This document shows positions 1-5,518 of a stretch of 8,318 nucleotides of DNA, in pieces. This stretch comes from Anaerolineae bacterium (GTDB lineage: Bacteria > Chloroflexota > Anaerolineae > 4572-78 > NAK82): the NCBI GenBank assembly GCA_025062175.1, contig JANXAX010000094.1, forward strand, positions 1-8,318, in the 5' to 3' direction. The translations under genes were made by a program, and so were the position numbers. Each line of letters begins with the position of its first letter. Position 1 is the stretch's first letter. The notes under the pieces were generated by a model that was given only the letters and a program-made list of their open reading frames with translations, was not told the DNA's origin and did no database searches.

Positions 1-60
1 CAGCCTCTTATGGGCTCCCATTCACCCCCAATATCAGAACACGCCCCTCCATTAGCCGCT

Positions 61-89
61 TTGCATCCGCCGGACACGTGTATTACAAT
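61..89 (+). promoter_or_regulatory. Candidate sigma70-type promoter of lspA
   Basis: A -35-like TTGCAT (61-66) lies 17 bp before a good -10, TACAAT (84-89). The expected transcription start near 96 would give a leader of about 25 nt before the ATG at 121. Both upstream in-frame ATG codons (10 and 88) would then fall before or inside the promoter, which supports 121 as the true start. The -35 matches the consensus only in its first three bases. Bases 1-60 hold nothing else I can recognise. Confidence 0.45.
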
Positions 90-120
90 GTCAAAGTGTG
101 ACAACGAGGAAGATGTAAGC

Positions 121-666
121 ATGGAACGTTCGCATCCGAGTGCCCTTTGGCCGAAGGATGGATTGTCCTTTCTGGTATTGGCGGGCATCGTGGCCGTCGT
201 GGTCGGCCTGGACCAGCTCAGCAAAGCCTGGGTGACAGCGTGGCTGCCCGAAGGACATTGGTGGAGCCCATGGTCAGGCGAAGCGGCGGAGGTCTTTCGC
301 ATCACCCACGTGACCAACACCGGTGCCGCCTTCGGACTCTTTCCCAATCACGGCAGCTTTTTCATTCTCATTGCGGTCATCGTCGTCATCGCGATTGTGC
401 TCTATTATCACCGGCTGCCGGCTGAGGACTGGCTGGTCCGGATCAGCCTGGGATTACAGCTTGGAGGGGCCATGGGCAACCTGATCGACCGCTTGCGCTT
501 CGGCTATGTAATTGACTTCATTGACATCAGCTTCTGGCCTGTTTTTAACCTCGCCGATGCTTCCATTACCGCAGGGGTGTTGTTGATCATATACCAACTC
601 TGGCGCACGGAGCGGGCAAAAGTGAGCAGCCAGCACACGCAGGTGGATAAGGAGGTCCGTCTGTGA
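121..666 (+). CDS. lspA: Lipoprotein signal peptidase (signal peptidase II)
   Basis: This is the inner-membrane aspartyl protease that cleaves the signal peptide of diacylglyceryl-modified prolipoproteins. The 181-residue product matches the usual family length. Seen in sequence: a first membrane helix (about 16-36) ending in the family motif DQLSK (31-35); the NTGAAFG motif (66-72); a second helix (about 79-97); GNLIDR (119-124) and VIDF with D132; and FNLAD with D146. D132 and D146 correspond to the catalytic Asp pair of the family. A last helix (about 147-162) precedes a polar cytoplasmic tail. Start 121 is chosen because GAGGA (106-110) precedes it at 10 nt and the extra N-terminal residues from earlier ATGs are not family-like. 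It overlaps the next small ORF by 4 bases (GTGA), suggesting translational coupling, and rluD follows on the same strand. Confidence 0.95.
   Translation: MERSHPSALWPKDGLSFLVLAGIVAVVVGLDQLSKAWVTAWLPEGHWWSPWSGEAAEVFRITHVTNTGAAFGLFPNHGSFFILIAVIVVIAIVLYYHRLPAEDWLVRISLGLQLGGAMGNLIDRLRFGYVIDFIDISFWPVFNLADASITAGVLLIIYQLWRTERAKVSSQHTQVDKEVRL
649..656 (+). promoter_or_regulatory. Strong Shine-Dalgarno for the GTG start at 663
   Basis: AAGGAGGT lies inside the last codons of lspA, with its GGAGG core (651-655) 7 nt before a GTG at 663. This is among the best ribosome-binding sites in the window. It has no use for lspA itself, so it is the main argument that the small downstream ORF is translated. Confidence 0.7.
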
Positions 667-956
667 AGGAACAAAATCCGTCCGACCCTGTCGTTCTTAA
701 CTCCTTGGAAAGGATTGTGCAACTGGCACGTCGCAGTTGGACGGATTGTGGAGCGCGCGCGGCGTTTCTGGGGCGTTGGCTGCGCGGACGACCGACATCG
801 GGCATCTCCCGTTTGCGCCATTTGCTTATCGCGCGCCATCTGCTCCGACGTCAGCAGGTCTATCGCAATGCTGGAGGTTGCCAGTCAAGCGCAGCCCGTT
901 ACGCCCTGGCGCGCGCCGCTCAAAAACCCAATGCGGCGAATGGCATTCGCCACTAA
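663..956 (+). CDS. Small basic hypothetical protein, coupled to lspA
   Basis: I do not recognise this gene. It would encode 97 residues starting at GTG, whose bases overlap the lspA stop in a GTGA arrangement, behind a perfect Shine-Dalgarno. The protein is strongly basic: 16 Arg and 2 Lys against 4 Asp/Glu. Residues about 12-42 look helix-forming (LNSLERIVQLARR, then AAFLGRWLRGR), and 50-64 hold a second Leu/Arg-rich stretch. I see no signal peptide, no clear membrane span and no enzyme motif; its three Cys (29, 73 and none near another) do not form a CxxC metal site. It fills a gap that would otherwise hold no gene between lspA and the pseudouridine synthase. The Arg richness could also come from a GC-rich non-coding frame, or the ORF could be a decayed gene, so only the start signals are strong. 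Confidence 0.45.
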   Translation: MKEQNPSDPVVLNSLERIVQLARRSWTDCGARAAFLGRWLRGRPTSGISRLRHLLIARHLLRRQQVYRNAGGCQSSAARYALARAAQKPNAANGIRH

Positions 957-963
957 CCGTTAG
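935..963 (+). other. Perfect hairpin plus adjacent palindrome before rluD
   Basis: GGCGAAT (935-941) and ATTCGCC (945-951) form a perfect 7-bp stem with a 3-nt loop ending at the stop of the small ORF. Directly after it comes CTAAC-C-GTTAG (953-963), a palindrome with 5-bp arms. No U-run follows, so a classical intrinsic terminator is unlikely. It may act as an RNA processing or translation-control element before rluD. Confidence 0.4.
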
Positions 964-985
964 CTATCCCAAAACTCCTGGTCCG

Positions 986-1954
986 ATGGTGTCCTCTTCG
1001 GTGCAGGATCACCAAGTGATCCGGCTGCAGATTGATCGCTCGGGGGAACGCCTCGATCGCTATCTGGCGCGTGTGATACCCTACCTATCCCGCTCGCGCA
1101 TCCAACAGCTGATCCGCGCCAGCCTGGTGACCGTAAATGGCAGACCGACTAAACCGGGCATGCTCACGGAAATGGGCATGCAGGTCACCTTGTACCTTCC
1201 ACCATCTCCATCCGCGACGCCACTTGTGGCACAACCCTTCCCATTGGACATCGTCTATGAAGACGAGGCGCTGCTCGTGATCTCCAAGCCGGCTGGTTTG
1301 GTGGTGCATCCCGGAGCAGGTCATCTAGATGGCACCCTGGTGAACGCCCTGTTGGCGTATTGCCCCACTCTGGCGACCGGCGAATCCGACCGCCCTGGCA
1401 TCGTCCATCGCCTGGATCGGGACACCTCTGGCCTGCTCATTATCGCCAAGACGGAAGGGGCATTGGAGCATCTGCGTGCCCAGTTCAAGCAACGCCGTGT
1501 TCAGAAGACTTACTTAGCTCTGGTTCACGGTCGCCCTCCGGCGCCTCAGGGGGTCATCGAAGCACCGGTGGGACGTGACCCGCAACATCGCCAGCGTATG
1601 ACGGTGTTGCCAGGGGGTCGTATCGCGCGCACGGCTTATCAGCAGCTGGCGCTGTTGGGCGACTATACGTTGCTGCGCATTAACCCGGAGACAGGGCGCA
1701 CGCACCAAATTCGCGTTCACCTCGCCTGGCTGGGCATACCGGTAGCGGGCGATCGAATATATGGACGTCGGCGCGAGCAAGTGCCGATGCCGCGTCAATT
1801 TTTACACGCGTGGCAGCTCACCTTCGAACATCCCTCAGGGGTACCCCTTTCGCTGAAGGCTCCCTTGCCCGCTGATTTGCGCGTCGTGCTGGATGCCTTA
1901 GCACGGCGTTATGACATACAGGACAAGGAAATCATGCAGCTCCTGGGAGAGTGA
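986..1954 (+). CDS. rluD: RluA-family 23S rRNA pseudouridine synthase (RluD-like)
   Basis: This enzyme isomerises specific uridines in large-subunit rRNA to pseudouridine. The 322-residue product has an N-terminal S4 RNA-binding domain (about 21-70, starting GERLDRYLAR) followed by the catalytic domain. Seen in sequence: YEDEALLVISKPAGLVVHPG (91-110); the signature HRLDRDTSGLL with catalytic D144; KTYLALVHG (174-182); and RINPETGRTHQIRVHL (231-246). These make the family certain; the precise target (RluD rather than RluC or RluA) is inferred from the S4 domain and overall architecture. The ATG at 986 is preferred because the reading frame further upstream (to 737) is not family-like, although no Shine-Dalgarno is visible before it. 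Alternative GTG starts lie at 989 and 1001. It follows lspA and the small ORF and is probably co-transcribed with them. Confidence 0.93.
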   Translation: MVSSSVQDHQVIRLQIDRSGERLDRYLARVIPYLSRSRIQQLIRASLVTVNGRPTKPGMLTEMGMQVTLYLPPSPSATPLVAQPFPLDIVYEDEALLVISKPAGLVVHPGAGHLDGTLVNALLAYCPTLATGESDRPGIVHRLDRDTSGLLIIAKTEGALEHLRAQFKQRRVQKTYLALVHGRPPAPQGVIEAPVGRDPQHRQRMTVLPGGRIARTAYQQLALLGDYTLLRINPETGRTHQIRVHLAWLGIPVAGDRIYGRRREQVPMPRQFLHAWQLTFEHPSGVPLSLKAPLPADLRVVLDALARRYDIQDKEIMQLLGE

Positions 1955-2054
1955 TCACGAAGAATCGTCCTGATTGCTAAAAGTATTCATAGTCATCTCC
2001 TCGGTGCACCATTGCTTATCGGGAGAGCGCAGGACATGGCACATTCGGGGGGAC

Positions 2055-2061
2055 AAAGGAG
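2055..2061 (+). promoter_or_regulatory. Shine-Dalgarno deciding the FGGY kinase start
   Basis: AAAGGAG lies 8 nt before the ATG at 2070. It selects this ATG over the TTG that opens the frame at 1974, and the chosen Met sits just before the conserved GVDLGTTGTK motif. The 115-bp gap after rluD (1955-2069) holds no convincing promoter. Confidence 0.7.
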
Positions 2062-2069
2062 TTCGAGCG

Positions 2070-3626
2070 ATGCGAGGACCCTACCTGATCGGAGTTGATC
2101 TGGGCACCACCGGCACCAAAGCGGCCATCTTTGATGCCTCAGGTAATCTGCTCGCCAGCGCCTATGAGGAATCGAGGCTCTACTATCCGCGTCCCGGCTG
2201 GGTGGAGCAGGATCCGGATGATTTCTATGCCGCTGCGATGCGCACCATACGGGAGTGTCTCGAAAAGAGCGGCATCCATCCGGGTGACGTGGCTGCCATC
2301 GCCTTTGACGGGCAGATGGCCGGGGTGGGCACCATCGACGCGGATTGGAACACCCCTACTCCTTATGACTCGTGGCTGGACACGCGTTGTAAACCCTACA
2401 TTGAGCGGATGAAACCATATACCGATCTCATCATCGAACGTACCGGTGGGCCGCCGAGCTATTGTCACGGACCGAAGATCCTGTGGTGGAAGCATGAGCG
2501 TCCGGACGTGTTTGCGCGGGTGCATAAATTCGTCGTGCCGGTGTGCTATACCGCTGGACGTATGGCCGGCCTCAAGGGCGATGCCGCATACATTGACTAC
2601 ACCCACCTGAACTTTGCCTCGTTCTGCGACACGGTCAAGTGTATATGGGACGCTGAGCTGCTTGCCCTCTTCGACGTGCCAGTGCAAAAGCTGCCACGTA
2701 TCGTCCCTCCATGGGAGATCATTGGTCGGGTGACCGATGAGGCAGCGCGCGATTGTGGTCTGCTCGCCGGCACCCCCATCGCGGCCGGATGTGGTGATCA
2801 AGCTGCCGGGTTGCTAGGCGCCGCTATGGTGGAGCCGGGCATCGCCCTGGATGTGGCGGGCACCGCTTCTGTCTTTTCGATATGCACCGACCGATATGTG
2901 CCTGATGTACAGCACAAAACGCTCTTTACAGCCCATCTGGTGCCTCCCGACCTCTGGTACGCTTTGGGATATATTAATGGGGGTGGGCTGAATCTACGCT
3001 GGTTTCGTGACCAGCTTGCCCAGGAAGAAAAGGAACAGGCGCAATGCACAGGACAAAGCGTCTACGCGCGGTTAGATGAGTTAGCTTCCCGCGTGCCGGC
3101 CGGCTGCGATTCGCTCATATTTCTGCCTCATCTCGGCGGGAGTGTGTGTCCCAGCCGTCCCGACTTGCGCGGCCTGTGGCTGGGCTTCACCTGGAGCCAC
3201 ACCAAAGCGCATCTCTACCGCGCTATGCTCGAAGCGGTGGCATTTGAATATGCCACTTATATGGGGATCGAAAAATCGCTGCTGCCTGACCTGCAATTCA
3301 AGGAAGTGCGCGTGATCGGCGGCGGCGCGGTCAGTGCGCTCTGGAATCAAATCAAGGCGGATGTGCTGGGCATCCCATATGTGCGGTTGAACCGCCAGGA
3401 ATATGCCGTGCAAGGCGCCGCAATCCTGGCCGGCTACGCCGTCGGCGTGTTCGATGACTTGAAAGCGACCGCACGCCGCTTCGTGCAAGAGACGGCGCGC
3501 ATCGAACCACGTGCAGAGTACCATGCGTTTTACCAGCCCTTCGTCGCCCTGTATGCTACACTGCTGAAGAATTGGGATCCGGTGTTTCACCGGCTCGCGG
3601 AACTCCCGACGCCGCCAGGGCCTTGA
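2070..3626 (+). CDS. FGGY-family carbohydrate kinase, xylulokinase-like
   Basis: A cytoplasmic sugar kinase of the actin/Hsp70-like ATPase fold that phosphorylates a ketose or polyol with ATP; D-xylulose is the most likely substrate. At 518 residues it has the usual family length. Seen in sequence: the N-terminal phosphate-binding loop IGVDLGTTGTKAAIFD (7-22); WVEQDPDDFY (44-53); AFDGQMAG (78-85), the counterpart of the xylulokinase SGQMHG motif but altered; AGCGDQAAG (239-247) with the probable catalytic base D243; DVAGTASVFS (261-270); and the second signature VIGGGAVSALWNQIKADVLG (415-434), ending with a typical AVQGAAILAG (446-455). No sugar transporter, isomerase or regulator is adjacent, so context does not fix the substrate. 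Fuculokinase-, erythritol- or autoinducer-kinase-type activities remain possible. Confidence 0.87.
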   Translation: MRGPYLIGVDLGTTGTKAAIFDASGNLLASAYEESRLYYPRPGWVEQDPDDFYAAAMRTIRECLEKSGIHPGDVAAIAFDGQMAGVGTIDADWNTPTPYDSWLDTRCKPYIERMKPYTDLIIERTGGPPSYCHGPKILWWKHERPDVFARVHKFVVPVCYTAGRMAGLKGDAAYIDYTHLNFASFCDTVKCIWDAELLALFDVPVQKLPRIVPPWEIIGRVTDEAARDCGLLAGTPIAAGCGDQAAGLLGAAMVEPGIALDVAGTASVFSICTDRYVPDVQHKTLFTAHLVPPDLWYALGYINGGGLNLRWFRDQLAQEEKEQAQCTGQSVYARLDELASRVPAGCDSLIFLPHLGGSVCPSRPDLRGLWLGFTWSHTKAHLYRAMLEAVAFEYATYMGIEKSLLPDLQFKEVRVIGGGAVSALWNQIKADVLGIPYVRLNRQEYAVQGAAILAGYAVGVFDDLKATARRFVQETARIEPRAEYHAFYQPFVALYATLLKNWDPVFHRLAELPTPPGP

Positions 3627-3873
3627 ATGTAGGTGGCTCTTTGCGCAGAAGGGCACACGATACCAACCTACCCATGCAGCGGTCAAGATCCCTTATTCAG
3701 AAAGGGAGTGACGAAAGCCGCACCTGGCGGGTGTTTCGCGGGGCGCTTCCTCCCGAGACGCTGTCGTCCCCGTTCGCGCAGGCGGACGGCCGCAGATCTG
3801 TGAGCTAAGAACGGCGATTGGCCGGAACAATCCACGCAAGCGGTTGGGGGCTGGTTGAGTCATCTGGGAACTG
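3627..3873. other. Convergent intergenic region, structured, no gene recognised
   Basis: This 247-bp gap separates two converging genes. It is GC-rich and full of inverted repeats: the large nested hairpin listed separately (3704-3754); GCGG/CCGC (3782-3785 and 3790-3793); the palindrome CAGATCTG (3793-3800); and GATTG/CAATC (3816-3820 and 3828-3832). No stem is followed by a clean T-run on either strand, so a classical terminator is not obvious. A frame that is open through part of the gap shows no start signal or family motif. Confidence 0.5.
3704..3754 (+). other. Nested hairpin, possible bidirectional terminator or small RNA
   Basis: Three paired segments nest: GGGAG (3704-3708) with CTCCC (3750-3754); CGAAA (3712-3716) with TTTCG (3734-3738); and CACC (3721-3724) with GGTG (3730-3733). 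A competing stem pairs CCCTT (3690-3694) with AAGGG (3702-3706) and shares bases with the outer arm, so the two folds exclude each other. It lies 78 bp past the kinase stop and beyond the 3' end of the convergent protease gene. Confidence 0.4.
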
Positions 3874-5154
3874 CTAACGCGCCACGACCGGCAGGAAAAG
3901 CTTCACAGTCTGGGGATTATCCGGTTTGGCACCGTCGGAAGTGTTCGATCGCTTGTACTCAATATAGCTAGCATCCTCGCCCACGGATGAGATGCCATAC
4001 TTGATGCGCATCATCCCATTTTCACCCCAACGTGTTCCCCACGAATTGCGCAGGTACCAGATACCCTGGATGTCATCCCAGCCCACCAGGATCACTGCAT
4101 GATTAGTGCCATAGGGACATTGGCTGCGCTCATCCGTCTGGAAGATGCCACCCATGTAGCGCACAAAGGCATTGCCGGCGCACACTCCTGCCGTGACAGG
4201 CCCATAGTTGTAGATGGCCTGCTTGAGCGCTGCTACAGAGGGCATGCCATAACCGGCTACCAAACCCCATGAAAGAATCTTTTCGTAATGCGGATGCGGT
4301 GTACGACACGCGACCCGCTGACCACGGTAGGGGAAATCGCTTTCGTACACGGCGCCGGCATTTAGCTCGCCGGGCGGGATTCTATTAAGATGATAGTCGT
4401 GCGCCCAAAAGCCCCCATTACACGACCAGCCATCGGTGTTGCAGGAGAGCAAGTACTGTTCGGAAAGGTCGCGTTCAACCCCGTCGTGTATCTTGATGGC
4501 CGATTCGAGCACGCCCGTGGTGGCGAAGGCCCAACAGCTACCGCAGGCGCCCTGGTCCTTGATCGGTGTGCATTTGCCCTGTTCGCACCAGTTAAAGTGT
4601 GATGGCAGGTCTAGCGCGGTCACATCTGCAGCGGCCACTTCGCCCACGGGTGTGGGGGAAGGCGTTGGGGTAGGAGTAGGCAGATTTGCACCCGTGAAAG
4701 GGCCGACCGCCTGGATCATCACCGAGAACGTGGCCAGCGGCGGCTCCATATTCTCCCACGGGCGACGCAGCGCTAACACCAGCTCGGTTTCGCCAGCCTC
4801 GATCGCAACAAAACGCAACACTTGCTGGAGTGGACTGCCCGGCATCTCCGAGGACGCCTCAAACTCGGGCATGTCACCCGGCCGCTGCACAATAAGAGAA
4901 AGGTCAGCGCGTATAACTTCCCAGAGGTAGCCAGTCGAAGGATTGGCGTGCAACCGGATGACCAGCAGGGTATTCTCATCAAGTGTGACCTGACGGCCGT
5001 GATCGGCAGCGGTCAGGACGATCTCGTGATACGCCACATCTTCTGCCTGGATCGGCAGGGCAGTGAGGCCATTCGCCGCTAGGAAGAGGATCAGTAGGAC
5101 GGATACGAACCACAGGGATTTCCAGCGCGATCGATGATGCCAACTGCACTCCAT
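3874..5154 (-). CDS. Secreted papain-family (C1A) cysteine protease with N-terminal chagasin-like (I42) domain
   Basis: A 426-residue exported protease. Residues 1-37 form a signal peptide: basic start, hydrophobic 14-30, likely cleavage after PIQA. Residues about 40-150 match a chagasin-type inhibitor fold by its loop motifs: NPSTGYLW (71-78, family NPTTGY) and RPWE (131-134, family RPW). A Pro/Thr linker follows (159-169). The C1A catalytic domain covers about 183-402 and keeps the full active site: oxyanion-hole Q201, nucleophile C207 in CGSCWAF, H352 in NHAVILVGWD and N370 in NSWG. Additional family motifs are CNGGF (245-249) and PYRGQ (275-279). The last residues, LFLPVVAR (419-426), resemble a Chloroflexota export or anchoring tail. 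No ordinary I29 propeptide is present, so the I42 domain may take over latency control. GGGGAAGGG (plus 5164-5172) precedes the ATG by 9 nt. Confidence 0.93.
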   Translation of the reverse strand: MECSWHHRSRWKSLWFVSVLLILFLAANGLTALPIQAEDVAYHEIVLTAADHGRQVTLDENTLLVIRLHANPSTGYLWEVIRADLSLIVQRPGDMPEFEASSEMPGSPLQQVLRFVAIEAGETELVLALRRPWENMEPPLATFSVMIQAVGPFTGANLPTPTPTPSPTPVGEVAAADVTALDLPSHFNWCEQGKCTPIKDQGACGSCWAFATTGVLESAIKIHDGVERDLSEQYLLSCNTDGWSCNGGFWAHDYHLNRIPPGELNAGAVYESDFPYRGQRVACRTPHPHYEKILSWGLVAGYGMPSVAALKQAIYNYGPVTAGVCAGNAFVRYMGGIFQTDERSQCPYGTNHAVILVGWDDIQGIWYLRNSWGTRWGENGMMRIKYGISSVGEDASYIEYKRSNTSDGAKPDNPQTVKLFLPVVAR

Positions 5155-5193
5155 CCCTCAAAGCCCTTCCCCATAATGTCATCAACTACATTC

Positions 5194-5222
5194 AGCATAT
5201 CAGAGGGGAAGGTGCCTCTCAA
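5194..5222 (-). promoter_or_regulatory. Candidate promoter of the protease gene, with internal dyad
   Basis: On the minus strand TTGAGA (plus 5217-5222) is followed after exactly 17 bp by TATGCT (plus 5194-5199). The -35 is 5/6 and the -10 is 4/6 to sigma70 consensus. The spacer contains an inverted repeat, AGAGG (5202-5206) and CCTCT (5215-5219), which could be an operator. The expected start near 5187 leaves a leader of roughly 33 nt before the ATG. Confidence 0.55.
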
Positions 5223-5312
5223 TAGGAATCGTGTCATAGGACTTGGGTACTATGCCTGTGGGAAATTGAGATGTCCTGATCCAGACTGCAGCCGTTGGAG
5301 GAGCAATGACAT

Positions 5313-5432
5313 CCACCAGCCCTCGCCGATTGGGCTTTCAAAGGGTGGCTTCTGCGGACGCAAGATAGTGTTATCTAGTTTCCGCCCACGCCGCCCTATC
5401 CGAGCTGCGCTACAGCAAGGTAGAGGAAACTA
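5313..5432. ncRNA. Possible structured RNA or multi-hairpin element (strand unknown)
   Basis: Several consecutive stems occur. (a) CCACCAGCCC (5313-5322) pairs with GGGCT (5332-5336) and, across a 7-nt bulge, GGTGG (5344-5348). (b) GCGGA (5354-5358) pairs with TCCGC (5381-5385), enclosing AGATA/TATCT (5363-5367 and 5372-5376) with a GTGT loop and a symmetric 4x4 internal loop. (c) GCTG (5404-5407) pairs with CAGC (5413-5416). (d) A perfect 8-bp repeat TAGTTTCC (5376-5383) and GGAAACTA (5425-5432) would compete with hairpin (b). I do not recognise a known RNA family. It could be a novel RNA, a riboswitch-like switch or chance. Confidence 0.25.
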
Positions 5433-5518
5433 CGGACGAACAGCATGACCACAGCAACCTACGCCCCAGCGCTCGATCGTCTGGCATTGGGAAGGAGCGC
5501 TTGCAGTTGTAAAGCGAT

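Larger units (their letters stand above)
5155..5518. other. Intergenic region between dehydrogenase and protease genes
   Basis: This 364-bp gap holds the protease promoter at its left end and no convincing gene. A plus-strand open frame through it (from 5176 or earlier) has four Cys but no Shine-Dalgarno and no recognisable motif. The middle (5313-5432) is rich in hairpins, listed separately. Near the right end AGCGCT occurs twice (5468-5473 and 5496-5501), 22 bp apart. Each copy is self-complementary, so they can pair as a weak stem just past the dehydrogenase stop; no T-run follows, so termination there is uncertain. Confidence 0.45.

Noticed and set aside
737..985. N-terminal extension of the pseudouridine synthase frame
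   Set aside because: The extra 83 residues are not family-like, overlap the small ORF in another frame, and the S4 domain begins normally soon after the Met at 986.
2139..2801. Long (220-residue) open frame antisense to the FGGY kinase
   Set aside because: It lies fully opposite a convincing gene, has no family motif, and long antisense frames are expected in GC-rich coding DNA. The same applies to 3081-3686 (minus) and 7094-7684 (plus).
4646..4682. Imperfect short tandem repeat in DNA
   Set aside because: It simply encodes the Pro/Thr linker of the protease; it is not a separate repeat element.
5341..5358. T-box-like AGGGTGG followed by GCGG
   Set aside because: The conserved ACC after UGGN is missing, no specifier hairpin is evident, and no aminoacyl-tRNA synthetase or amino acid gene follows on that strand.
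5176..5448. Plus-strand Cys-containing frame between protease and dehydrogenase
   Set aside because: No ribosome-binding site, no known zinc-binding arrangement, and it runs over the protease promoter and the hairpin region.
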